A stretch of DNA of 64,000 nt from Oncomelania hupensis (lineage: Eukaryota; Mollusca; Gastropoda; Littorinimorpha; Pomatiopsidae): the NCBI GenBank assembly GCA_036898135.1, contig CM072514.1, positions 9,200,405 to 9,264,404 on the forward strand, written 5' to 3'. Numbering within the stretch: the stretch's first letter is position 1; every line of letters starts with the position of its first letter. A model generated the notes under the pieces. That model made no database searches and had not been told where the DNA came from. It saw nothing but the letters and a program-made list of their open reading frames with translations. Below, one piece after another: positions 1 to 64,000 of this stretch. The position numbers and the translations under genes are program-made.

Positions 1-10
1 TTTTATTATT

Positions 11-82
<72 letters not shown>

Positions 83-88
83 GCCACG

Positions 89-148
<60 letters not shown>

Positions 149-320
149 TTCTTCTTCTTCTTCTTCTTCATCATTCACCACTACCACTTTCTTTATTATT
201 ATCATCATTGTCCTCCTCCTCCTCCTCCTCCTCATCATCATTATCATCATCATCCACTACCAACTTTATCATCATTGTCCTCCTCCTCCTCATCATCATC
301 ATTATTATCACCACGACCAC
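1..320. repeat. TCA/TCC trinucleotide microsatellite
   Basis: Nearly uninterrupted TCA (ATC) triplets run from about 10 to 150. A TTC run and imperfect CTC/ATC triplets follow to about 320. The left boundary is cut by the window edge. Nothing coding is seen. Confidence 0.95.
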
Positions 321-1245
321 TAAAAATATTGGCAATGAAAGACAGAAAAGGCGATTTATCTTCTCTTAGACCACGCAATGTAAACATGCATCAATGTGTA
401 CATGCCTCTACGTACAGCCTGTTGCTGTATTCTGACTAAACAATCTGCCTGCGGCCTCAACCCTTTTTCAGTATCTGACTCGACTGTCAGAGGGAAGGGA
501 GAGAGAAAAGAGCGAGCGCGCTGTCAGAATGGCATTGTCATAGACAGGGCACTTGTCAGAGAGCACTTCTGAGTTCTCCAGTGCAAGATCTGTGAAACCT
601 TTTCCATTGCGTTTTGTTTTGCTAGGCTTAATGTATCTAGGGCTAAGCAATGCCAGTTCTAAGCCAAAGAATAACCTCTGCCAACAGTAGGTGTTTTGAT
701 TGTTTGTTTGTTTTTAAAGAAACATACATCGATAAAGATAGATTCATTAGTTTATTTTACTTTACGATGATTTCTAACACTAGCACTGCAGCGAAAGTGT
801 GTACAGTAGGCACAGTCGTTTGTTTACGCAACAAGGAAGAGGACGCCTGCAATCCAATTCTTAGCGGGCGGGTTGAGCAACCATTGTCCCAATTTCCCAA
901 GTACAATTACAATTTTTGTTTTACATCTTAATATTCTGGCCCTTTCATTTTACAGTCACAGCCACCACAAAACAGATTTAATCTAAGTGAATGTCCTGTC
1001 ATCGTTGATGTAGTGAACGTCAGAGCATGGACGTGTAGATATAAGGCCGCCTTTGTCCTGTAGGCCTAGTTGTTTCCTATGCAGTAATGGCTACAAGATC
1101 GCTGGTGTTTCCTAGCAGTTAACAGCACAAGGCAGGGTTGTTATTGTTGTTGTGTTGTTGTTGTTCAATCAATTTGTACCATACCTAATGTTTCCTATTC
1201 TGGCAGGGAGACTTACAATTTATTTCATTGGAAGCAATTTGTTTT
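321..1245. other. intron or upstream sequence, no gene recognised
   Basis: Only short chance reading frames are present, with a GTT-rich run near 1140-1165. No ITPR exon, conserved protein or recognised repeat was found here. The missing 5' exons of the receptor could lie on either side of the window edge, but none is visible in this stretch. Confidence 0.6.
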
Positions 1246-1257
1246 TGTACGGTGGAC

Positions 1258-1832
1258 ATAACATTACATTACATAATTGTTGCTTTAGGTCCAGCGGACT
1301 CTAACGAACCAAATCAGGACCGGACAACCCCCAATCCGCATAAAAGATCTGCTGAAACAACCCTAGTGGTAAAACCGAAAGTTCTCCACCGGCCAGTCAC
1401 TTTACAATAAAGACATCCCACGCAGGGGACGGCTGAGGCTTCACCCCAACTTATCGAACCCCCGTTTACAAAAACAAAATAGAATACAAACATCATTATA
1501 CATTATCAACAAAACACATACATATAAAATGCCTACATTGCTAAATAATAACATCATAGGAAGCCCTAGTGACCACCTGGCAGAAAGCGTCCAATATTCC
1601 CAAGCTGATCCAACAGACCTCATACACAAACAAGGAGTCTTGTCCCGGAAGAGTTTTCAAGAAAAAAGGTAGGAAACTGGTCTAGCGAAGAAGACGATAG
1701 TATAGCAGATAGAACAGAGCAGGAATGAGAAAGAGCAAATGAGAAAGACAGCAACAGTGGGAATGTAAAGCACTAAATTTCCAGAAAGTGGGGATACTAT
1801 TTATACTGAAACCCCCGGCACTCCAACGGGGG
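1258..1832 (-). mobile_element. TATA-bearing short retroposon, copy 1 (full length)
   Basis: This 575-bp copy is flanked by a perfect 12-bp target duplication, TGTACGGTGGAC, at 1246-1257 and 1833-1844. Read on the minus strand it starts with a GC-rich hairpin (ACCCCCGTTGGAGTGCCGGG), followed by a TATAAATAGTATCCCC box. It ends with an ATGTA-type simple tail. The other copies are at 4388-4927, 22679-23240 and 54536-55117. The target duplication and simple tail are what target-primed insertion by a LINE machinery leaves. I do not recognise the family. Confidence 0.85.
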
Positions 1833-2014
1833 TGTACGGTGGACCTGGAGTACAAAGACAACCCCTCCTTCTTCTACTTCTTCTTCTTCTTCTGCATATG
1901 CTCCTCCTCCTTTTCTTTGTTGAGAGTGCTGAGAGTGATGGCTGCCCATATCTTGACACAGAAGTAAATTTAGTATTTATTTATGGTACTTTGTCGGTCT
2001 TAATACAGCGCTTT

Positions 2015-2330
2015 TTCCAGCTCAAGGGGTGCTCAAGGCGCTGGCCGATACAAGATCTAACTCACACCATCCAAGGCGCCCACTTGCCGCCTTAGACGCA
2101 TTGTCTGACGCCCGGACAACTGAGCACAATCTTGGGCTGAGCGGGGGATGTGGAAGAAGGGACTTTACAATGCTTGATGGCGGTATTGGTGTAGCTGGCG
2201 CTCACCCGTCTAGGACATGGGCGTCAGGATCTGTTAAAGTCCGTGTGATGAAACGCGTGCGTGCACAGACTAGAACTTTGCGTATCGGCGTATAATACTC
2301 TCATCTGAAGGAGCATGCACTCATTTGGGA
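2015..2330 (-). mobile_element. SINE-B body, 5'-truncated, reverse orientation
   Basis: The stretch carries the family's signature blocks in reverse: CAGCTCAAGGGGTGCTCAAG, a block about ACAACTGAGCACAATC, then CTCACCCGTCTAGGACATG and ACTCTCATCTGAAGGAG. The same blocks occur in the tRNA-headed copy at 57940-58420. The tRNA-like head is missing here. Confidence is good for homology between copies and lower for exact ends. Confidence 0.7.
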
Positions 2331-3370
2331 GTTTTGTCGTGGAGGCAGCGGAATGAAAGCCGCATTGGTAAGCCATTGGAAGGTTTCTGTGGTTGAGCCG
2401 CCAAACATCCTCCAGTCACAAATCCTTACCTTGATCAGACACCCGGATTGTTCTTCACTGCTCAAGATTCAGGCTTGGGGGCTCTGATACTGATCTGTCG
2501 GTTAAAGGATCTCTGGCGCTGACAGATTGTGTCAAGTCAAAATCAGTTTCTCCGACACCATCTCTACCCCTTTTCCTGCACTCCCCCTTCATCGTCATTC
2601 TGTTTAAAAACTCTGGAACGGTTCCTTGTTGTTTCGGCCAAAAACAAACTTTATGAACGTTGACCAAAAAATGTAAGCACACACATTAGTTTGGAAGGGA
2701 GGGGGGGGGGGGGGGGAACCACGAGGCAGTTGTTTGCGCCTTTTGTAAGTACATTTTGATGGTGCTTAAAAATGTGCAGAATATTGGTTAATTGTTTTAG
2801 AAATTCCTACAAAATATGTTATGAGCGATCGACACATTCCCAAAAATTATATAATGAGCATGCTGCACATTTTGCAGCACTCTCTAAATGTACTGATCTT
2901 CCCAGACTTGCGCCTTTATTGAGTCGGGTGAGAAGTACTATGACGAGTTCATGCAAGTCAAGTAGTAGACCTAATATGACCTGCATGCTTTGGTATGTAT
3001 GCGTGTGTGTATATATCTTTATCTATAAAGCAAAAATCAGGATTTCATGACAGTTCAGGCTTAATAAAAAAAATACTGTCTTTGCACTCTGTTGCAGTGC
3101 CTGCATGTAGGTAATAAGTCTTTCTCGCTAATAACCATGCAGCGTAGCCTAATCTTACGGAGTACCTTTCACAATTACTACTATCCGGTCTCGGCTACGC
3201 AAAGCGACGAACACGTTGTCAGGTTATTTACCTCCCGGATCTTCCTGCCTCATCCATGCCAGAGACATGGAAATTATTTCCAGAGCAATCGAGCTTTGAT
3301 AACAACTGACAGATACACAAACGGTCTTTTTGTTTGTTTGTTTGTTTTTTGTTCGCCTACCTTTTTTCTA
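2331..3370. other. intron, nothing recognised except a G run
   Basis: This holds a poly-G tract near 2700-2716 and short AT-rich sequence. No exon with ITPR similarity and no clear repeat family was found. Confidence 0.5.
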
Positions 3371-3374
3371 ATAG

Positions 3375-3567
3375 GGTAATTGTAGATTATAGTCACACGA
3401 CACCGGAGCGTATAGGCGACTACTGGTCACATTATTCTGACACCAGCGAACCAGTTGATGGTAAGGGGAAAATAATATGGTCACACATTGGCCAATCCGG
3501 GATTCGAACCAGGTACCTTTCGGTTACTAGTAAGCCGCTCTACCAACTGAGCTACACGGCCCCTCTT
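3375..3567 (-). mobile_element. tRNA-derived SINE (SINE-C)
   Basis: On the minus strand the head (3567 down to about 3485) contains an A box, TAGCTCAGTTGGTAGAGC, and a B box, GGTTCGAATCCC. A non-tRNA body follows with two TGTGACCA blocks. The D-arm stem is intact, but the anticodon stem has a mismatch and the acceptor stem pairs only partly. The sequence also runs on into a body. That makes it a SINE head and not a working tRNA gene. Confidence 0.75.
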
Positions 3568-3663
3568 ATTTCTTTTTCTAATATCAAGGTATATCGGCTT
3601 TAATACCACCATCTAGTTGTCCTTCGAATAGTTCATGTTTCCCTGTGAAGTTGTGCGTCTTTC

Positions 3664-3665
<2 letters not shown>

Positions 3666-3726
<61 letters not shown>

Positions 3727-3735
3727 GTGTGGGTG
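3666..3735. repeat. (TG)n microsatellite
   Basis: About 30 TG dinucleotides in a row, ending in GAGGGTGTGGGTGTG. Confidence 0.97.
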
Positions 3736-4164
3736 TGTGCTTGGTTTCATTGCTGGTCATTACTTTAAGAAGCTTGCAGCAGTCACTTTTTCAGTCGTCT
3801 TTGTGATTTTATAGTTTCTTAATATTATTTAAAGAGTTTTAAAAAATATTAATTATCATTTTTGTTATGCACGGCCTGAAAACGAATGTGTACACTGTAA
3901 ACTCTTGGACGAAATCATTTATTTTGTTTTATTGTCTTGCGTTGAGAGATATGATAGGATGACCGAAACGCAGTTATACGAGTAGGCTAGAGGTAGTTGA
4001 AAATACCGAGATAGATATTATTGTAACAATCCTCTCCCCTCCGCTCCTTCCCCCCTCCCCCCTCCTCACACACATACACAATATGTTACTGAGTTGACAG
4101 TTTGATATCAGCTTATCATTGTTCTCAAGTGTGAATGAAGAAGGGGAGAAGCAGGAGGAGAAAG

Positions 4165-4166
4165 AA

Positions 4167-4251
<85 letters not shown>

Positions 4252-4270
4252 CGATGATGATGATGATGAA
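4165..4270. repeat. (GAT)n microsatellite
   Basis: About 33 GAT triplets with one interruption (GACGAT) near 4250. Confidence 0.97.
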
Positions 4271-4387
4271 GCATTAGCCAGGAATTACTTTAACATTGGT
4301 GAATGTTCCACATCTTGCATTTCAGAGTAATTGAATTTTTTTTTTTTTATGTCCCATCAGTTTATCGATTTGATTGATTGATTGATT

Positions 4388-4927
4388 TATTATTGCTTTA
4401 GGTCCAGCGGACTCTTCCGAGCCAAATCAGGACCGGACAACCCCCGATCCGCATAAAAGATCTGCTGAAACAGCCCCAGTGGGAAAATTGAATGCCCTCC
4501 ACCGGCCAGTCACTTTACAATAAAGACATCCCACGCGGGGGACGGCTGAGGGTTGACCTCAACTACGCGAACACCCCGGTTACAAAAACAAAATAGAATA
4601 CAAACATCATTATAAATCATCAATGAAACACATACATATAAAATGCCTATAGTGCTAAATAGTACAATCATAGGAAGCCCTAGTGACCACCCGGCAGAAA
4701 GCGTCCAACACTCCCAAGCTGATCCAACAGACCTCATACACAAACAAGGAGTCTTGTCCAGGAAGAGTTGTCAAGAAAAAAGGTAGGTCATTGATCTAGC
4801 GAAGAAGAAGATAGTATAGCAGAGTGAAGGACAGAGCAGGAATAGGAAAGAATAAATGAGGAAGACAGCAACAGTGGGAATTTAAAGCACTAAATTTCCA
4901 TAAAGTGGGGATACTATTTATACTGAA
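4388..4927 (-). mobile_element. TATA-bearing short retroposon, copy 2 (5'-truncated)
   Basis: This matches copy 1 from the TTATTGCTTTAGGTCCAGCG end through the TATACTGAAA region, but lacks the terminal GC hairpin. It also has several substitutions. The simple tail here is GATT-like (about 4370-4388). No convincing target duplication was found, consistent with an older, truncated copy. Confidence 0.8.
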
Positions 4928-4934
4928 AACCATC

Positions 4935-5160
4935 GTCTCTGTGTCTCTCTGTCTCTCTTTCTGTGTCTCTCTTTCTGTCTCTCGTTATGTGTCTCTTTTT
5001 CTGTGTCTCTCTTTCTGTCTGTCTCTGTATATCTTTGTCTCTCTGTCTTTCTATTTCTCTCTCTTTCTGACTGTCTGTCTGTCTGTCTCTCTGAATCTGT
5101 TAAGTCTTTTTGTCTCTCCCCTCTCTTGCCCTCTCCTCTCTCCCTCCCTCTTTCTTTCAA
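4935..5160. repeat. TCTC/TGTC low-complexity tract
   Basis: This is an imperfect TCTCTG/TCTTTC repeat. It opens long frames on both strands that are serine/leucine or arginine/glutamate rich. They are compositional artefacts, not genes. Confidence 0.9.
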
Positions 5161-5491
5161 TACATTATTAGTGCTTTTAGGGGTAATTGTTCTTTATGTT
5201 ACCTGCATTGATTTTATGTTAGCAAGTATGTCCATCTGCATGAAGCAGCACAGTTCTTTACTATCTCATGACTGGCACAGAGAATTATAACGAGCAATGC
5301 AGACTGGTGTTTGTTTTTCTTGCTAAGTGACTTACAGCACCTGGAACATGCTGTGATGTTGGTAAAACATTCATGTAAAGAACACAACAGCACTCAGTCT
5401 TACTACTGACCTAATCCCTCATCACAAGCCCCGCTTCCCCCCCCCCTCCCCTCCCTCTGCACTCCGCACCTCACTCTTTAACCTCACCCTC

Positions 5492-5494
<3 letters not shown>

Positions 5495-5554
<60 letters not shown>

Positions 5555-5602
5555 TTCACGCAACGCAACACAACACAACCTCCACCCACTAATACATCCA
5601 TC

Positions 5603-5645
<43 letters not shown>
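5495..5645. repeat. (CT)n and (CA)n microsatellites
   Basis: A (CT)n run lies at about 5496-5551 and a (CA)n run at about 5609-5644, separated by ordinary sequence. Confidence 0.95.
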
Positions 5646-5646
<1 letters not shown>

Positions 5647-5764
5647 GATGATATATACACCTAATTAAGACGTTCTCCACACACATGAATGATATATACA
5701 CCTAATTAAGACGTTCTCCACACACATGAATGATATATACACCTAATTAAGACGTTCTCCACAA
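5642..5764. repeat. 41-bp tandem repeat, three units
   Basis: The block ATGATATATACACCTAATTA with its flanks recurs at 41-bp spacing (5650, 5691, 5732). Differences are few, which suggests a recent expansion. Confidence 0.93.
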
Positions 5765-5984
5765 GCATTATTTTAATACTACATTTTGAGCTCCTTCAGT
5801 TGATAGAGAAGCACATGGAATTAAAAGGCCAGTATGTCACTTCTTTTTTTTCCCACCTTTGAGAGCAGGATGGTTACCTTTCTTAATTACCTTTGTGGAC
5901 CGATACACTCAACACCAACGATTGAAAATATACATTGAAATAGTTAAGCGAATTACGAGCAGCGTTAGGTTTACACAAGCGAGG

Positions 5985-6260
5985 TAAAGAATAAGGTTAG
6001 GTTTACACACTCATTTTGGATAGTAATAAGATATTATCATTAAAATGTCATTGAGAATTGACAGTAAGTTTGAATAAAATGTCGTTTACAATTTACATTA
6101 AGTTTGAATATGGCAGTGTTGTAACAAAATAAGAACATATGAAACATATAGTAATAGGCACAAATGCCAATTTAAGGTATTAATAAGATATTATCAGTAA
6201 AATGTTATTTATAATTTACATTACGTTTCAATGTGGCAATAGAGTGTTGTCACAAGACAA
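5985..6260. repeat. imperfect local duplication, AT-rich
   Basis: The sequence around TAATAAGATATTATCA followed by AAATGT and ACAAGAACATATGAA-like blocks occurs twice, about 135 bp apart. Nothing coding is seen. Confidence 0.55.
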
Positions 6261-6364
6261 GAACATATGAAATAAATATATGGGTGGCTTCTCTTTTTGC
6301 CCGTTGCTGGTCATGCACCTGCTATAGATGATAGATGTTCTAACAATAGACATAACAGGAAATA

Positions 6365-6375
6365 AGAGAGAGAGG

Positions 6376-6406
<31 letters not shown>

Positions 6407-6419
6407 GGGGGGGGGGGGC
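6365..6419. repeat. (GA)n followed by poly-G
   Basis: A run of GA dinucleotides leads directly into a poly-G tract. The G run may form a quadruplex, which is inference. Confidence 0.95.
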
Positions 6420-6924
6420 AGGCAGATCTGCCAATACAAATCATTACATGTATACACACTCTAGCGCCAGCCATTAGGTATCCATGGTGACAGAGAAATT
6501 TGTTTACATCTAGTTCTAGGGAGCAGAAAGCATTGCTAGGCTGTTTCTGCTTTTGGCTGAAAGGAGCCAGGCCCAAGTATTTTTTTAAAAAATCCCTGTG
6601 TTTACTCATGATTTCAGCAAGATAAGGCTATTATATTGTTCATTGCTAGTAGAAAAGAAATGGGATGAAACTTGTGATTTGACTGTAGTTACGTTTTCAT
6701 TTCTACAAAAGAAATCTTGGGAGTAAAACATGGGGATGGGAGAGGGTGGGGTAGGGTGAGGGGTCAGGTTGGAATTTTATGGGATGGTAGGGAGGGTAGG
6801 GGGTGAGAGGTAGCTGCAGTTGAGAATGAAATAAGGGAGGCAAATTAAACATAATTTTATAAGGCTTGTGCTGCAAAGATCCCTGGTGGCCCAGGATTTT
6901 GCTCAGCCATCTGAGCGTCATACT

Positions 6925-7025
6925 ATGCCCCCAAAGGCTGCAAGTGGGCGCTTTGGGTGGCTTGAGTTAGATCCTGTATCAGCCTTGAGCAGCTGTTGAG
7001 CTGGAAAAGTGCTTTATAAAAACTA
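6925..7025 (+). mobile_element. SINE-B 3' end fragment
   Basis: This holds AAAGGCTGCAAGTGGGCG, a GAGTTAGATCCTGTATCAGC block, and the family 3' end TTGAGCTGGAAAAGTGCTTT before an AT-rich tail. The same blocks occur at 11040-11135, 43574-43672 and, reversed, at 57940-58060. Confidence 0.75.
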
Positions 7026-7315
7026 TTAAATAATTAATAAAATTAAAATAATAAAATAATAATAATAAATAAAATGATAATTGCCCAAGTAAAATCCTAT
7101 AAAAAATAAAATAAAATCGTCAAAATCTTGTTTTTAACCATGTTGTTAGCGCAACATTATCACAAACAATATTAGACCTCTCCAGTGCTTTGTTCATGTT
7201 TTTCTGTTGGCTGTGAGTGGGTTATATTAAAGGTCAACTATTTTGTCAACTCTCAGTATTGAAAGAGAAGAGCAAAGGTTTTCAACCAGGCCTCTGCTGA
7301 AATGATTATCATCAT

Positions 7316-7316
7316 T

Positions 7317-7372
<56 letters not shown>
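7316..7372. repeat. (AAT)n microsatellite
   Basis: About 18 AAT triplets, followed by ATACGCTTTTATATAGTGCA. That string resembles the 3' end of tRNA-derived SINEs elsewhere in the window. Confidence 0.9.
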
Positions 7373-7373
<1 letters not shown>

Positions 7374-7610
7374 TACGCTTTTATATAGTGCAATTTCCAG
7401 TAAAAATGAGCTCAAAGACGTCTGTTGAACAATGTGCTTGAAGTCGCATCTCTTCAGCTGAATATCAGCGGACACTTAGGTTTTAGCCCTGTGCACCTGT
7501 ATCCCATGCCCCCCCCCCCCCCTCTCATGTACCCTGAGCATGTTGCCAGTGTGGAGCAGTGCTTATTACAAGTCTGTATCTATGATTCTATCATCTACAT
7601 TCTCATAAAC

Positions 7611-7646
<36 letters not shown>

Positions 7647-7735
7647 TTCAACAGTGTTGAAGAGTCTGATCACTTGTTGACACATTTCCACCCTAAAGGG
7701 TTTGCTACTGGGTTTCAGTGAGCTGCAGTTACTTA

Positions 7736-7793
7736 AGCTGATATTTGTACTACGTCAATTATATATATAGTTGACATAGTACAAATATCAGCT
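7736..7793. other. 58-bp near-perfect palindrome
   Basis: The arms AGCTGATATTTGTACTACGT and ACATAGTACAAATATCAGCT are inverted copies with one or two mismatches around an AT-rich centre (ATATATATA). It lies 70 bp upstream of the acceptor of the first visible ITPR exon, so the transcript could form a stable hairpin near that splice site. It could also be a tiny palindromic MITE. Confidence 0.85.
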
Positions 7794-7863
7794 AATGGAT
7801 ATTTATTAATTAATTTATTTATGACTAATATTTTAATGTGGTTGCGTATGTTGTACGTTTCAG

Positions 7864-62846
<54,983 letters not shown>

Positions 62847-62849
62847 GTA

Positions 62850-64000
62850 AGCAACAATTTGTATTTTGTTTTATTTATTTTGCTTTTTTACATATATTTT
62901 TTATTGTTTTGTTTATTTATCATTTATTTTTTTATATTATATTGTATAATATTATATTTGTTTTTTATTTCCTAATAATTTTATTTTATTTATGTGCTTT
63001 TTTTAATTTGTTTATTTTATTTTTATTATTTGATTAATTTTTTTAAATTAATTAATTTAATTTATTTTATTTTATATATTTATTGACCCTTGACGTATTT
63101 ACGACACATCCTCGTTGTTGGACATGTGGATGGGAGCGTACAAATCAACGTGCAGAGGATCAAATATAAAATGCACCAGCATTGTCCAAGACAGGCATCT
63201 AACAAACTCAATGAGGCATTCCCAGGGCAGCAAATTTTGTGCAACCAGATTTGCACCTTCTATGATGTTTTGGTTTATCTAATTGTCTTGTGTTCATTGA
63301 CATCCTTGAATTCTTTCTTTGTTGTTGGTGTTAGTGTTTTTCAATAAAATCCATTTTCTTACTCTTTTTTTGGGGAGGAATGGGGGGGGGGGGGGGGGGT
63401 TGGAGGATTTCTATAGGACATATTTTCTACATTAAAAAAAAATCAGTTTCTGAATCCCACAACTGGGAAGTTAAATAGAAGTTTTACAATAAGTGTTGTT
63501 ATCATTTTGTCAATGCTTTTGTCAAAACAAAATGCTGCGGTCTTTTCATGGTTGAGAGTGTAATAACCCTGATTTCTTTATAACCTTCAGTTTGCTTTCT
63601 TATTTTAGTATTATTGTTATTGTTTTCTAGGTAATAATACCTGAAGTAAGTATTCCTTGTGTACGTATCCAGAGATGCTGTTTGGGCGCAGAAACTATTT
63701 TAGTGGAATTCATGTTTGATCTTTCTGGTGTTTTATTTTAGATCTGGTAGGAGGTGAAACAATGAGAATCTTGGGGTTAGAACTTTTCCTCTGCTTCTGC
63801 AACTCTTTATCTGGATGAAGTTTCTTGTCACTTTTGGTTGAATACTTGAGTTTAATGGTCTCAATTTATTGTGTTTGGAAATATCTTTCAGTAGTGTGCA
63901 CTTATGTAGCAGGGTATGATCTTTTTTAAAATATATTTTAGATCTAGGAGAAATGTAGGTGCAAAGGCTTGCATCTTCTTCACCTAATTGCGGGGGTTTG
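62850..64000. other. intron, AT-rich, with a candidate 15-base microexon
   Basis: ATTTTATTT-rich sequence runs at 62850-63085. A poly-G run lies near 63382-63399. No standard exon was found. A 15-base segment at 63631-63645 has strong splice signals on both sides (see findings). Confidence 0.5.
63631..63645 (+). CDS. ITPR: candidate ITPR microexon
   Basis: GTAATAATACCTGAA lies between TTATTGTTTTCTAG and GTAAGTATT, a near-perfect donor. In phase 0 it would add VIIPE after KAIKA. The signals are good, but so short a segment can arise by chance. No homologue is known to me. Confidence 0.25.

Noticed and set aside
3485..3567. tRNA gene on the minus strand
   Set aside because: A and B boxes are good, but the anticodon stem is mismatched, the apparent anticodon would be CTA, the acceptor stem is partial, and a SINE body follows directly.
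4905..5290. Ser/Leu-rich and Arg/Glu-rich proteins on both strands
   Set aside because: Translations of TCTC/TGTC low-complexity DNA. The same applies near 5422-5701, 30498-30885 and 32750-33137.
1..7863. first exons of ITPR (start codon and residues 1-84)
   Set aside because: I looked for the conserved early motifs in all frames and found none. They must lie upstream of the window.

Overview
This is animal genomic DNA, most likely from a mollusc and plausibly a gastropod. That taxonomic call is inference from long introns, a dense mixture of SINEs, LINE tails, DIRS, Ty3-type and DNA-transposon copies, and the protein sequence. The window lies almost entirely inside one plus-strand gene, the inositol 1,4,5-trisphosphate receptor (IP3R/ITPR). 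I could place 23 core exons between 7864 and 62846 plus one 18-codon cassette that duplicates part of its neighbour. All phases agree, giving 1,086 codons. They cover from late in the suppressor domain, through the IP3-binding core, into the regulatory arm (about residues 85-1150 of a vertebrate receptor). The first ~84 codons lie upstream of the window. The C-terminal half, with the channel pore, lies downstream.

Layout: 1-7863 is upstream intron with microsatellites and SINE-like repeats. 7864-17893 holds ten-kb-spaced N-terminal exons with a CR1/Jockey-type LINE at 15437-17380. 17894-29022 is an 11-kb intron with a 60-bp minisatellite, a TATA-bearing retroposon and a hAT-like element. 29023-36043 holds the ligand-binding alpha-domain exons, including the duplicated cassette, a GC-AG intron and a 19-bp minisatellite. 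36044-41940 is an intron with a DIRS-type element (36689-40054) and a second hAT-like copy. 41941-46559 holds further exons and DNA transposons. 46560-54171 is an intron with a PIF/Harbinger-like element and a young LTR element (48072-53628). 54172-62846 holds the last exons, with nested SINEs and a second LINE copy.

The main points of interest are: the duplicated cassette exon in the IP3-binding core; an LTR element whose integrase precedes a gutted reverse transcriptase (Gmr1-like order) and whose 634-bp LTRs look identical; a DIRS element retaining both inverted termini and the internal complementary junction; a ~575-bp retroposon family with its own TATA box and 12-13-bp target duplications; and SINEs whose head is derived from 5S rRNA. 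Most remaining sequence is intron with simple repeats. No non-ITPR host gene was found.
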